A stretch of DNA of 64,000 nucleotides from Mansonella perstans. Lineage: Eukaryota > Nematoda > Chromadorea > Rhabditida > Onchocercidae. A program made the position numbers and the translations under genes. The first letter of the stretch is position 1, and every line of letters starts with the position of its first letter. Below, one piece after another: positions 48,401-62,300 of this stretch. The stretch is taken from assembly GCA_037074765.1 (NCBI GenBank), contig JBAMDO010000080.1:165958-229957 (forward strand). The letters run 5' to 3'. Below the pieces are notes generated by a model. That model did no database searches, had not been told where the DNA came from, and worked only from the letters and a program-made list of their open reading frames with translations.

Positions 48401-51400
48401 AACTCGTACCGATTAAACAGACCTTCTACTCTATCATTTAGAAGCGCATTTGTCTATTCCGCATTGGTTTTCTCAGTCACAAGCGAATCTGCGTCAAAAG
48501 TGTTTGAAATCTCCCAAATTTTCGTTAACGAAGCCAAGCAACCAAAACTATTAACTATTAAATTATAATAGAAAAAAAAGAAAAGAAATAAGTATATCTG
48601 ACTATAGACAACGTATGGATGACATATGAAATTCAGAAATTATATGAACAAGCAACAGAATATTGATCCTTTATAGTAATCATTTATTAAATCTCAATCA
48701 AATACTGATATTTTTGATATATATATTTATATAAATTCATTTATTTGTCAAAATATTTTGCTTCTGTATCTTTTGTATTAACAATAATGATTTCTATTAA
48801 TTTATTTTATCAACCTTTTTGATAATCAAATAATAGATGGATTTTAAAAAATACAGATAAATTTTATCGGTAAATAGCAAGCAATCGCCTGTTCGGTATA
48901 GTAATGTTATTCATTTCTCTGCAGGTGTAATCATCGGCGCAAAAATGAGGTAAAGCAAAGGCGATAATTGTTACGCAATTGTTTAAACAGTTTTACTTTA
49001 GGGTTTCAAATCATATAGTGTTTCTTTTTCATTTTTGTGGCGACAATTGAGACATCCAATACTTTCTAGTTCATTTTACTTAATACAGTTGGCTTATCGC
49101 GTGAGCGTGACGCATTAGTTGGTCAGCTGTCATTATTTTAGAAATTGGAATTACACTTTCGGCATGTCTTTTTTGTGAACTATATTAGTAATTGCATCAA
49201 AGGTATTATAGTTAGCTACACGATTGGATTACACATCGCACGACTAAACTATCATATTTCAGGAGTTTCTTTTAAATAATTAGACAGGTGTTTAATTGAA
49301 GGAAAAAAGCGAAGTGGGAATAGTGGACAAGTAAAAGAAGAAGAAAAGAAAGGGGAAAAGAAAGATTATTATCAATAAAAGAGTAAATTTATTTTTTAAG
49401 AAAAAGAGCAACAATGCTAAGACAATTATTGAGCAAATAAGAAAAGTTTAAATGAGTAACAAATAGTAATGGATAATTATTGAATGAGAAATTACAAAAA
49501 TCATAAAAGGAATTCATTTAAACTTTAGAGAGATATTTAATAAAAATGTAAAAATTGACAAATTTTCATTCACCAATTATTTCGAATAATCTTTTAAAAA
49601 TGTTAGTTTTCATTTAAATTTTTGATTCCTAACAAATAAATTTTTATGTTATGTGTCTGAAAGTTGATTCAACTGCGCGCTTGTTCTAATGTATGTATGT
49701 ATTACTGACTTTTTGTATTATATTAATTTCATTCAGAAGTTGTTATTTAAATAAGTAAACGTTGAATTATTTAAGCTACATGCAGTAGAAAAAACTTCAT
49801 CAAATAAACTAAAAATGAACATGAAAAAAAACAAAAAAGTTTCGCTGAAAAATAAGCAAATAAAATAAAAAAATTCGAATCAAAATTATCATTGATAAAT
49901 TTTAATTAGCATCTTCACAAAATTTTGCAGCTTAATTCAGCAAAAAACGGAATATTTCTTTTAGTCTTGATCCTATAGATACATACAGCACGAGAAATTT
50001 AATTTATTGTAACGTAAAATACATAAATGGCGAGTAAAATGCGATTCTTTTTATTTTTGGGAAAATGTTAATTGAAATACATTTAATTTATAGGATCAAA
50101 AATTAATAAAAGATGCAATTAACAAAAGTTAGAATGTTAAAGCTAAAAAAAGGACATATAACACACTTTTCATTTATGAATTCAACGTTTCAAAATTTCA
50201 AAAAACAATCCAAAAATTCAAAAGATTTAAGAAATTAAAAGCAAAAGGAAAATATGTAAAGTATTTAAAAAATTAGAATCTAAAAATTCAGATAACAGTG
50301 TGGCAGAAAGATTAAGCGATGATTTAGATAACGAACACAATTTTTAAAATAACCCAAAAAAACCAAAATGGTTCTTTACAATTCACAACAAGAGTAAAGA
50401 ATGAAATGCACCATTTTTAAATTCTGAAGTTCAGAAGTGGTTCAAATTTTAAAGCGAATTCGAAAAATATCTAAAATTGGACGGAGATGAAAAAAGCGGC
50501 AAAGTTTGAGAAGCATCATGAGATTTCAAAATTTTCAAAAACTTTATTGATCAGAAAATATATCTCAAAATTTATGGAAAAGGATCAAGAGTTCCGAAAT
50601 TTATTCTAGAATGCAAAATTCGCTATGAAAGTGAAAAAAATTTTTTCCCAAGACTACAGAATTTCATAATTTCTGAAGTCAAAAAAAAATTTCTCCTCCT
50701 GTGTTTTCAAGTTTCACAAAATTGATACAAATAATGCATAATGCCAGAAGTGCTTTATTTTCTTTTCCCAAAATTCGAATTCTATTGCTTTAATATTTAA
50801 AGTTACCTTTGACGACGAAACATTTTTTGCTTTTTTATTTCTTGTTTCTGTCATTTTTTGCTTTTTATTTTTTCTTTTCTTCTTTTTTCTTTCTAGAAAT
50901 TAAATAATAAACAATATTTTTTAAAGGTTTCAAAAATAAAGGACTCTAAGCTATTTATAATAATATAAAACTAATGAGAACTCTTAATTACAAAATAAGT
51001 GGATTAAACTAACAAACATTGAGTAAAAGTTATTTGCCATGTACAGGACTGATAAAATAATGAAAAAAACAAAAAACTTGAATTCAAATTGATTTTGTCT
51101 GAACAAGTATCATCGAATTTCTAATAGTCAAAAAAAATTTTTTATATGTTTTTCAATTTTCCCAATATCACTGAAAACAATGCATGAAATTAATCGGAAA
51201 ATAATTATAAGTCCCAAAATAATTTCATTTCTTTTTTTCAAACTTTGAACTTAATTGTTTCAAGAACTAAAATTATTTCAAGCAGATGAAGTTTTTTGCA
51301 AATTAGTTTCAAAAATTGGTGAAATTTTAAAATGATTCAAAGCAAAACAATAGATAGAAAGTTAGAATTTTTAAGAAAAACATAACATTAAGAAACATCA

Positions 51401-51944
51401 AAAAATCAAGAAAGTCAAAAACTTGAGAAAACTCGGAATATTTTGAGGTTTCAGGAGTTCAGAAAATGATCCGATATTTGAAGCAGTTTAAAAATTTTGA
51501 ATTTATAAAGAAATAAGTCTAGAAGATAAAATTAGGTATGTAAAATTTTTACCTATCATACATTGATTCTACTTTATTACAACAAATTTCAAGTTAATTT
51601 TCTTAGGTTTAATGCAAGTATGATGCTATCATATAAGAAATGCTGCATTCCTTCTCACGGTTAATTAAATTAATTAATTGAAAAGTTTTGCATACAATTT
51701 TCTTTTTATCAATATATAAAATGGATAAAAATTCATAATTCATCACAATTTCATTTCACTTCAAATATCAATCGGTGTGTTTTCTAAATTTTCTCATTTC
51801 GAAATTGCAGCTGATTCTTTGTTTAAATCTCAATTTGTACAACTGAACTCCAGATACTTTTTCTGAATTAGTTGTTCCAGTGGATTTTCCAGTATCAATT
51901 TCCAGTCAATTTCCCATGTTTTAATGTTTATCTTGTCTTATTAG
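39491..51944. other. Long interval with no supported gene
   Basis: About 12.4 kb of AT-rich DNA. It holds small repeats at 41730-41812 (AAGGATTATT words) and 44110-44236 (two units of about 63 bp). Weak open frames at 41945-42093 and 47060-47185 have an AG before them but no recognised family. Low-complexity A-rich DNA with recurring AAATTCAAAA words covers about 50150-51500. Confidence 0.55.
44110..44236. repeat. Two-copy tandem repeat, unit about 63 bp
   Basis: TGACATCACATTGTTTCCAG and the following TTTAATTATTCAAATGTAAG recur about 65 bp later with substitutions (TGACATTAAATTGTTTTCAG, then TTTAATTATTTAAATGTAAA). Confidence 0.75.
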
Positions 51945-51986
51945 AACGAAATTCTGAAACTTCCTGGTTTTTTTTTTTTTCATTAG

Positions 51987-54900
51987 AACCATCTCTTCTT
52001 CAAAGAAGTGAAATTGTGCAAAGAGTTAAGAAGTATGTAAAAATTCAGCAGGAAAAAAGTAAGAAATACATCTATAGTTTGTAATCCAAGTATGACTAGT
52101 TTGGCGCTAATAATTTAGTCTACAATTATGCGCTAAAGCATACTTTTCTAATTTGTCCAATGCTTTTATCCTGTAATTTCTTTTTATGAAATGGATGGAA
52201 TTTTGTGTCATAAATGGATTAATAGAAAAGTGTTCTAAGTCATTATCTCAACTTATCCCATAGTTCTTTTTCTTTTCAATAAAACATATTGTTTAATCTT
52301 CATCTTTGTCAACAGGTTGTAATATTAAATTTTGCAACGCATACAAAATTTATGCAACTGCGAAATAGTATGATAGCACGGCGTAAACGTAAAGCTGCAG
52401 AAGGTAAGCTTTTTTTTTTTGGGTTATAAAACAAAAAGTAAAATTTTATTGATGTTAAAATGAATTTACATTCTGCTGTTTAAATCTATATATTCCATAA
52501 AATTCCAATGCGATTTAAAATTGATGACTTTAATTAATGTTAACACTATTCATAGTTGAATCAGTCAAATTACTTTTTCAGCTGCGCGTGAAGCAATACG
52601 ATTTACTGTGGAAAAATATAGCAAGAAGGATGGGTAATTGTTACAATTTAGTTTTTTTATTCGTCATTTCTAAATTTGATAGATTGAAATAACATGGTCA
52701 AAGTATTTAGCTATGTTTCTTAATTTAAGAGGGAGGAAGCTTACAAGCTTTTTTTTTGCAGGAGATCTTTGCGCAAGAATAGAATCCCTTACGTCAAGAA
52801 AGTTAATTCCGTGGTAACAAAGCAGGGCGATTCAGTGGTCTTTAATTCTCTCTCTAATTCTAAGGTTAATAATCGAAATTTGTGCTTCATTATTTTCTTT
52901 ATTATAGTGTATTGTTTTCGACTATGCTACACAGAACTATTCAGTTCCATAAAATTCCTGAAGACAATTTTTGAATGCGTGCATCTCAGAGATTTTAACG
53001 ATTTAGATCTACTCAGCCTTTTGGGATAATTATATAGCATATTGCAATTAAACTTCCAGGACATTGAGCTTGTCTCTCTAGAAATGTTCTACTCTGATGC
53101 GAGATATCATTATTGTCATGTTCAGATGAAATATTCTAGATTGGATCTCATGACAGAAAATATTTTTTGTTAATATTTCAAAATAGTAATGAAAAATTTT
53201 GAAAAAAAATTGGATAATATCGTTTCGCTTTTTCATTTTTATTTCATCTGTTTCTTCTTATTTAAAGAAATTCAAAATGTTTTTCATTCATTTATTTTAT
53301 CTTTTTCCCATAGCTACCTTAACTGTTCGAAATCTAATAAATTTGAAATGATTCCAGCCACAATCCAGTCAGCTGCCAAATCGTTCAGGCCTTAAACAAT
53401 CAGACAACAACGGTGAAAGCGGAATTAGTTCTTCAGTGACTGCTGATGATGCTGTATATAATCAATTGAAAAAACTACCTGATGTTGGCATTTTATATCT
53501 CATAGTCATATCCAAAAGTCTCTTTTTACTTATAGTTTTCGAGCCAATTGAATCTTAGTCGATCATACTCTAAAAGTACTCTAAATTGGAAACGATTTGA
53601 AATTTGTTTTTTTTTTTTTTTTTTTTTTGTAAACCTTTTATCCTCCGTTTGCTTGATTTATGAGATTTGAATTGCATTCAAGAACGTTCAACATAGTTGT
53701 AAATATTCGTATGTCTTCCTAATATCTTATGCTTTTGAACTGAAATATTACCACTTGAATAGTTTTATAATATTTCAGATTCGAATATCTTCATATTTTA
53801 GTTCACATTCATTAATTTATATTTAATAATGTTATATTTAGTGTTCTCGGTATTCTTCAATTACTGACTTATCATGAATTTAATTCCTGTAATATTCTAT
53901 TCCAAGCAATTTTTGTGGAAATTTTATTCATTAGCTGATCGATTAGTAAAGAGCACACATTGAAGAAAGCAGTGGCAATGATTGTATTAGTTTAATTATC
54001 GAAAGCATTTCAGAAACTGTTTGTGGAATTGCCTAGCGGAGTGATTCGCGATGCTGCTGAACGCCTTAAAAATGTCAGTTACGACACTCCGGCTAGATTT
54101 ATCATTTTTCGGACCGATCTTCATCCTGTAAGTGATCGTCATGTAGCTAAAGCTTTTCGGAAAGAAAAAGAAGGGAGAAATTGATTTAAAATTAGAGAGT
54201 AGGCAAGGGACAAATTCTGATATGCAAAAAAGGGAAACACCGTTCAGTTCTATTAGTTCGGCAATAAAAGTCTGAGATTTATATATTATAGCCAGAACTA
54301 TCAGGATTGAAATATTTGGTTGTGCGATATGGCCTTTTTTATTGTTTAACGCTAGAAATACCATAGCTCATTTTACCTACTCCATATACTTTAACTTAGT
54401 AAAACTTCTGAAGGTTTCTTGGCATGATTTTTTGACTACTTTTCACGTTGACTTTATTCATTTATCTGTTCACTTATCCTCATTAGTTCTTCATCTCAGA
54501 TCAATCAAGGATATGAAAAGAAGATCGCTCACTGATTGCAATTACAGCAAATTCAAATTTTCTTCTAAATCGTAGTTAACTTGTTAAGCAAAGTATTTTC
54601 ACTGAATTTCATTAATTCCCTTAAATCTTTTCGAACTAATTCCTTATGTATGTGTAATTTCAGTAAAATAATTTATTCTCAATTACTGAGGAAGCTACAT
54701 TTTAATGATCGATAGTACTAGTATCAATCTCGAAATAATGAAGATACTAGATCTTCACATTTCAATAAACTGCGGTAAATTTCAGGAGACTTCTTTTTGA
54801 TGAAATTTACAATTTAGCGTCAGAATCCTGACAAAGACTAGAAGAGACAATCCTCTGCTGAAGTCTAAGCTTTCTCGAAATCTAAAACTACTTTTGTAAT

Positions 54901-55661
54901 AGTGTGTTCATTGATGATGTAAATCTACATTTCATATGTATATGCTAAACCTTCGATATCTAAATTGTGTAAAAATCATTTAAAATAAAATTTCTTTTAC
55001 TATGCATGCAATTCAAGCTTTCATCTAATTTGCATTTACCTGCAACATATGCATTTCTTTTTTTGCAAATTGCATTTGCATGTAGGCAGCACAGATGAAA
55101 TAAAAGGACTAATGGCATTGATGAGACCAAAAATTCAAATCAAAGGCAAAAAATTTTTAAATTTCGAAGATTGTAGTAAATAAATAATATTTAAATTTTT
55201 TCACTCATTAATATTGAAATGATAGCGATAGATATGAATGTGTAACAATTTTGCATACTTTTAAATTGCTTTTTATTTCATCAGTTTTTTTTTTTTTGAA
55301 GTATTTTGCATAAGATTTTTTTTTTTGAAATCTGATCGTAATTTATGTGAAACGTTATGGAATTTGACGCAAAAAGTTTTAAAAAGTTTTTAAATTCAAT
55401 CTTTAAAAATTTTTCAATTTCAATTTATTCGTCATATTGATGCTAAACATTAATATCATCCGTTTCTACTTGAGTGGTTGATGAGATAAAAAATTTTCAC
55501 ATCGCTTTTCTATTTTTAATGAATAACAACAGGACGACATCGAGGACTTTTACGTGCATACTGATTTATTGGTAAAGTGGGATGGAGGGATATGGTTCAC
55601 TGATTTAGCAAATGAAAATAAGAGGAAAATATTAATTTTGTTAGAAGAAGTGGTAAAATGA
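51987..55661 (+). CDS. Unrecognised multi-exon gene upstream of the EHBP1 orthologue (5' end unresolved)
   Basis: I do not recognise the product. Proposed exons: 51987-52036, 52316-52403, 52582-52633, 52762-52864, 53358-53453, 54014-54127, 55533-55661. All have GT-AG ends and continuous phases (0, 1, 2, 0, 0, 0). The peptide starts SLLQRSEIVQRVKKY and passes through a basic stretch, NSMIARRKRKAAEAAREAIR. It continues through RSLRKNRIPYVKKV, a Ser/Asn/Gln-rich linker (SGLKQSDNNGESGISSS), FVELPSGVIRDAAERLKNV and ARFIIFRTDLHP. It ends DDIEDFYVHTDLL, then VKWDGGIWFTDLA, and stops at 55659-55661. A GTAAAG at 55572 could be an alternative donor. No ATG was fixed; the first internal one is in the 52316 exon. 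A 22-nt frame just upstream (51945-51966) would extend it but needs a 20-nt intron, so it is left out. The basic region suggests a nuclear or nucleic-acid role, unproven. Confidence 0.55.
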
Positions 55662-55755
55662 TAGATTAGAAGTGATAAAGTACTGGATTAGAAGTGATAA
55701 AATGCTAGATTAGAAGTGATAAAATGATAGATTAGAAGTGATAAAATGCTAGATG
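55641..55755 (+). repeat. 22-bp tandem repeat, about four copies, overlapping the stop of the upstream gene
   Basis: The unit GATAGATTAGAAGTGATAAA(AT) is repeated from about 55660 to 55755. A diverged first copy (TTAGAAGAAGTGGTAAAATG) forms the last codons and stop of the 55533 exon. The array seems to have grown out of the coding end. Confidence 0.85.
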
Positions 55756-56257
55756 GGAACACATTTATATGTGAACGTGTTTCTGATATGATTTCTTGTT
55801 TTTCATTTCTTGTTCTATTCAATTTACAAAAATAATATGGCAGATTTAAGTTTGCTAACGGTGATATTGCATAGAAAATACATTACACATAGATTAACTT
55901 TATAAATGAATTTTCTTCCTTATAATAGATGCTATGGAATATCGCGGAATACAGTCTGGAATTTTGACGTACTTCTTGTTTATCTACGTAAACTTACAGT
56001 AAATATGTGAAAGCTAATATGTTTTAATGCTCAGAGTTAGATTTAGCATAACTGATTTTGAAGTTAAATTTAATTTTTTAAAGTGCAACTAAGCTAAGCT
56101 TTTTTTTCAAAATGGAATTAAATCTGAGTGTACTCTTTTGCGATATTCTTATCTAATGGAACTAACAGTGAATGAAGAGTGTGATAAATAAAATCTTTTC
56201 GAAAATATTTATTTGCGCTGCGAGTAATTGTCTTTCATGTTAACAGTTTTTAATTTT

Positions 56258-56268
56258 GAGTTTTTCAG
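56258..56268 (+). other. Candidate trans-splice acceptor of the EHBP1 orthologue
   Basis: GAGTTTTTCAG lies 63 bp before the first ATG at 56332. A second AG, GTGAGTGCAG, is at 56301-56310. Either could receive a spliced leader. Confidence 0.35.
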
Positions 56269-56331
56269 TTTGTTCATTTTCATTTCTGGTAATTCATTGG
56301 TGAGTGCAGTGAAAGGTTGCATCGACGTGGG

Positions 56332-59300
56332 ATGACAAGTGTGTGGCGGCGAGTGCAAAAGTCGAACAAAAAATCAGTCAAATATCGTTTTACAATTACA
56401 CCGCAAGAATTATTAATTATTTGTTCCACAAACTGGCATCCACAGACCGTCGTCATAACTTGCATGCACAAGTTAGTAATATGCTCAAATTTCAATTAAA
56501 TCTTACACTTCATTAATTAGGCAATTTAAAATGAAATTTTTCTTTTTGATTGTTACAAACTAGTAATGAGAGGCATATTGTTAACACATTGAGTAACTGA
56601 GTAATGCATGTAACATTAAATAAGTAAATTACGTAATTATCAGATATCACGGCATCTGTGGTGTTGGTATTACACTGAAGAACAAATCTGTGCATTTCTA
56701 ATCAAACCGATTCTTAATTGCACTAAAAAGGAATTTGGTTTTTTGATATTGAATCCTTCCCATTTTTTAAATTCTGCTTGGATTTAGTGCTTGAAAAAAA
56801 AAAAAAAAAAAAACAAAAATCATAATACTTACAGAAGACGAAAAGTGGAAGGACGAGTACGACGATGGGAAAGTAGCATGACGGATCCTTGTCGAGGTTT
56901 GATTGTATGGCCATCGCAAACACCGGATCCATTGCTTTTCGACACGACATTATATTGCGACGATTCATCACATCATTACAGTGATAAAGAATGGACTTTG
57001 TTGGTGGAGGAATGCACACGAAAAGGCAAACGGAAAGCTATTGCTGCCGTCAATTTAAATATGCCTCTTTTCATTCAGGTTTCTTGTTGCGCATCTTCAA
57101 ATCACAAAATATAGTTGGGTACTTGGTTCCGATCTTACTAATGATTTGTTTCTTGTTGCTTATAAAACTTGAGATTAGTTGTCGTTCTTGTAATTTGTTT
57201 CTGAGCTTAATTAGTTCAATCTATTATATTTCAATTCGTTTTCTATCCTCTGTTTCTTCCTCTTTCATATGGAAATGTCGCTTTATTTACTCTCACATAA
57301 ATGTCCAAAGTGAGCGATTGTTTGCTCTTTATAAACAAGTTAAAATGTTCGATTGGAGCTTCATGTCATGTTTAGAGTTTTTTTTTTCAGAATCCAGAAA
57401 CAGTTATTGAGTTAAAGTTAAAATTGCGACCACTGTGGCCAGAATTAACTCAATGTTCAATGCAGATTTTAATATCATCAGTGCTTATTGGTAATGAAGA
57501 AGCGAAGTAAGCTGTGATTTTGTTGTGAAAATATTGGGTATTATTAGTGGTAATAATATGATGCAGAATTTTTTTGATGCATGTTTGGACTTATATCTGA
57601 AACATAGTATTAAGTTTAATGGGTTAGTTGATTATAGGAAGTTATTACGCAATGATGTGAATTGTATGACTAGAATTGTTTCATCCGGTATCCTAATGTT
57701 TCGTGATATTTTAATCTAGCAAAATTTATGAGGATTTTGATGAACATTTTATTTTTTCTCTCCAAGTTATTGTTTATAGCGACTTCGATACGAAAAAAGA
57801 GATATCAAACATTAACGGCAGACACAGAGCTAGTATAGCAGGTGATATTGTGAGATCGACACAGCGAATCTGCAATATAACAGGTAAGTAATAAAGCAAA
57901 CGTCGGATTAGGAATGGTATTTATGTAACATTTTTTTTTAAATGCATTTTATATCGGACTATGTCATGAAAAGTTTTACGAGATAGAAATGCCTTTTCGT
58001 GGATTGGGATTTTTTAATTTTCGATTCAGATAGGATGATCTCAAAATCGTTTGGGTTTTTATTGAACATAGTATTTTTTCATTTCTGAAGCTGTATTGTA
58101 TTTGGGGATCTTATATCTTTTGGAAATAAAATGCACTAAGATGGTTCAAAATTTGCTAGGATATATGATTTTTGAATGTTTTTATGTTTATGGGATTACG
58201 GTGTGACAGTACTTTCAGATAGTGCTGTTGCTACCAGTTATTCGATGAATTTAAATGATATCAAAAGACAGAAAGCAACTGACGAAGAAAAAGTAGATTT
58301 GCCTTATCGAAATGAAGACATTTATAAAACTAATGGTATTATTATTGATCGCAATCAAAGCTATTCTACCATTCGAGATTCCAAGGTGACAGTTGTTGCT
58401 GAAACGAAAGAACCGGGTATATTTATTTTGCATTACTGAAAGTAAACAGAATGAACTTTCTAGAGTTATAAACTTGGAACTGCTGAGGTATCATGTTGTT
58501 TGCCATGTTTTCTCGTAGGAAATGCACGCACAATTTTTTTCAAGGTGGAATTATTAAAACCATTGGTCATTTCGTCATTTATTTAATAATGTTTTATGTT
58601 ATTAGGTCGTTTTATTGTGTTGATGAGTTGATAATTGCGTCCAAATCCCGAGCGAGTGATAAACTTGCTGCTAAGCTCGAGTGATAAACTCGTACATTCA
58701 CTTTAGTGATAAACTCGTACATTCACATATGGGCATGCTGACGAATTTTTGGAACATTTAATTGTGGATATGATATGTTGCTAAATCAAGATTAACTGCC
58801 ATTTATAGAGCATTTTGCATTCAATAGTCTTCCGTAACTACATTTCCAATCAGTTAATATTGATAGTTCTTAGCGGCCCTAATGCCACACATCATAATAT
58901 AGTTCTCCAATTCTCTAAATTCTCTGACAAAGATTCCGAAATATCACAGGAATGCTTTGTTTTGAATTGTGAAATGTTTGAATTTTTCAGTGCACAAAGA
59001 TGTTAATAAATCTGAAGCTGAGAAGCAGGATGCATCTGAATCAGGAATGACTGGTCACATGTCTCATCACGAATCGAAGCCTAGGTTTATAATTTTATCG
59101 GGTTACAGGATTTTGACGCATCGATTCCCTTTTTCAAATTTTGATATAATTTACCGTTGTTATGTTTGAATGTTTTACATTAAATGTATTAACACCGAGT
59201 GGCAGTGAGTGAGATTTATTTTGCTCAGTGATAAAGTTAAATTTGTCGTGCCTTACTAAATAAATGTAGTACCTATGTCAGTTAGCGAAATAGTTTTTCT

Positions 59301-62300
59301 TCGGCAGGATAAATGATGATTATAATGGTTTACCTAACGTTCAGTTGCTTTTTGTTCCCCATACTGATTCAATTCCAGTGAACAAATGGGAGCTAAGGTT
59401 ACCGGCGTAGCTCTTCAAGCGAAGGCTAAATCTTCGAATTTAAGTCTGGAAGAAGAACCTAGGGAATTACCTGCTGTGGTGGAAGACGAGGATCTTCTTA
59501 TGTGGTGTCAAAGAGTGATCAAGGATTATCCTTCCGTCAAAATAACCGACTTTACGTGCGTTTTCATTTTTATAGTAGGATTTAAAAGTTAGTATAATAA
59601 GAGCTATGAGATATAATTATCATCATTCTGTTTCCATGTTTAGTCTTGACTATGAAATCAAAATTACATTCCAATTTTTTGCAGGAAAAGCTTTCGCTCA
59701 GGTCTTGCGTTCTGTGCAATCATCCATCGCTATCGTCCAGATTTACTTGGACCGTTCAGTAAACTAGATTTTACAGATTCACATAGCAACCACCTTGAGA
59801 ATTGCCGTAAAGCATTCGATGCTGCTACTTTGATTGGCGTTGAAAAGTAATGATTTGTTTATCTGCTCAGGTCATTTTTCTTGTCCACATATAATGCTCG
59901 ATCCTACAAAATAGTGATGCTTTTCTTATTATTGAAATTCATCCCTTTATTCTTTTTTTGTTACTTTACTTCTATTGTATGCATATAATATTTTTTCGTC
60001 AATTTTCCAAAAAAATTTTTTCTTCGTTTCAGAAAACTGGACCCTGGTATAACTGTAACATTACCGGACAGAAATGATATTCGATGTTTCTTGTCTGAAC
60101 TACGCATGCTTCTTGTAAATGTTCCAGCTGTTAAACGTGAATCCACTGTTAATGAATCAGACTATCGAATATCCTCACTCTTCAATCTTTCAGAATCAGA
60201 AACAAGTGTAAGTTTTTCTGTGTTTTTTTTTTTTTTTTCAAAAATCGGGATATCGAACTTTTATTAATCATAGGATATCAATTTGTGGAGCAGATTTTAA
60301 GAAAAAAATGGAAAAAACGTTTAAATAGTGTGTGTTTTTGGTGATCATTCGCCCTGTGGCATTTGCTTTGGCTTACTACTAATCGTAGTTTTATGAGCTT
60401 CCTACTGATTTAAATAAGCTAGATTCCTAAGCAGTTTTAAATCGTTTTCACTTCTAAAAATTTTTTTTGCAGAACAAGGATTAAAAAATTTTCAGATTAT
60501 GAAAGAGCTTGAAATTCTTCGGCGACAGCGTGAGCGTGACGAAGCCGTCGATTTAACCAATATCGTTGTAAGTTGTCAACAACTATAAATTCACCGCGCA
60601 AAGCTTAATATTTTCATGTTTTGTCGAGCGATTCATTTTTAAAAAACGCAATTTCCACATTTTATCACATTCCTTCTGACCGAGAAGCAAGCCTTCCCGA
60701 TCATTTATTGTGCGTATATCATGGTGAAAATAGCTTCACATGTACACATTGTAGGAAATGTACGAATTTATACCTTCTATAATTGTATTTTAGCTGGTAG
60801 ATTTTATCTTTTTGTATATTTTTTGGCTTTATATTTTACAAAGTGAGATTATTGCGCTTTATCTCAATTACAAATAAATTTTTTCGGAAATTTATTTCCT
60901 TATATTCAGGACGAAGATCGTACGAGATTCAGTGCCGTTACGTCTGGTTCTAAGAAAGTGGAAAGAGCAGGAAATGAAGAAATTGGAAAAAAATCAGCGC
61001 TGAAAGATCCTTTTGATTCTGATTCCGATTCGGATAATGCGAGGTAAGCAGATGTTATCTCACTTTTAATCTTTTTTGTTAATGATGGAGGAAAAAAGTC
61101 TCCGTCCTGAATCTGCATTATTGGATAATAATTTGAATTTATGTGAGAATTATGGTACTGCTTATGACTGTACTATTACTAGTCGTATAAGATACTTTAA
61201 AAAGGCATAAATTTAACGACATGAAAATTGGCTTGGTTATGCTTGTTGTGTATTTTTAGTATTACAATATGGTTAAAAACTATACATTGAAGATCATCTA
61301 TTTCTGAGGATTCCATGTAGGTTATTCCCAGAAAAACAAATGTTAATTTTTACCAAGATTGTTTATATCAGCGGAAACATAAATTTTTTATTAGTTCTAT
61401 TAAAATGTTATTCCCATTTGATAGCAGAAAAGCATTGTTTTATTTGGTCATCCGCATCTACTCTCCTAATATGAAAGTTTGCATTTGTTTAGCAAATATG
61501 CGACACATAAATCAGTGATGTATCGGTCAAGTTCAAAGATTGATACAAACACAAATACTGGAACAAATATTGGCGCAGTTCCGATTTCGTCGATTGTTAC
61601 AGCTCGTCATGACGAGCTGATAAAAAAACGTCAACAGATATCTTCTGTTCCATCTATTATTACTGATTCCACGGATGCAGCTGCACGCGAGAGGTAAACA
61701 GAATTGAGAGGCTGTTTTTATATAGAATTTATAATTTTTCATTTATCATATATTATTCATGGACTTGAATCACCTATTAGCAAAAAATAAGGGATCTTCT
61801 AGGAAGGTATGAATTTGGGAAAATCCAAAGTTAAAGTGTTGTAAAGAAAGTTCGAAAAAATCCATTCCTTTTAACTGGTAGATTTTCCCTGAATCCAGAT
61901 TCTGTAATTTTTTAATAAGGATTTCAGCTATAAGTATGGTAGTTTTATAATCTTTATAGTAGTTTATCCCTATTTCTCTCCATCAAGATGGATCCTGTAA
62001 CTTCTTTTGCTGAAATTTTTTTTCTTGTATTCAGTTTTCTTCTGAACTGTGACTAAAAGTTTGCTTAAGCTGTGATCATTTTTCCTGTGCAGTTCAGTAT
62101 TGATTTTCGATACAAGAAAATCTAAGAAGAGCTTTATTATCAAAGTTTAAAAACGTTGTTTATTAGATTCCGTGGAAAGGTTAGACCGAATCAAAATCTG
62201 GAAGTATGTGGTATTTTGTTTTTTTTGCTATTTTTGTGGAATGTTGAATCAGATGCGGTATTTTAGATAAGTTATCTACTAAGCAACATGTAGCATAGGA

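Noticed and set aside
51945..51966. 22-nt microexon that extends the unrecognised gene
   Set aside because: It would leave a 20-nt intron, shorter than nematode introns.
53996..54364. 122-codon minus-strand frame
   Set aside because: It is antisense to the 54014-54127 exon and continues into intron sequence.
56991..57410. 139-codon frame overlapping EHBP1 exon 2 and intron
   Set aside because: Only the first part overlaps coding sequence, in the wrong phase; the rest is a T-rich intron read-through.
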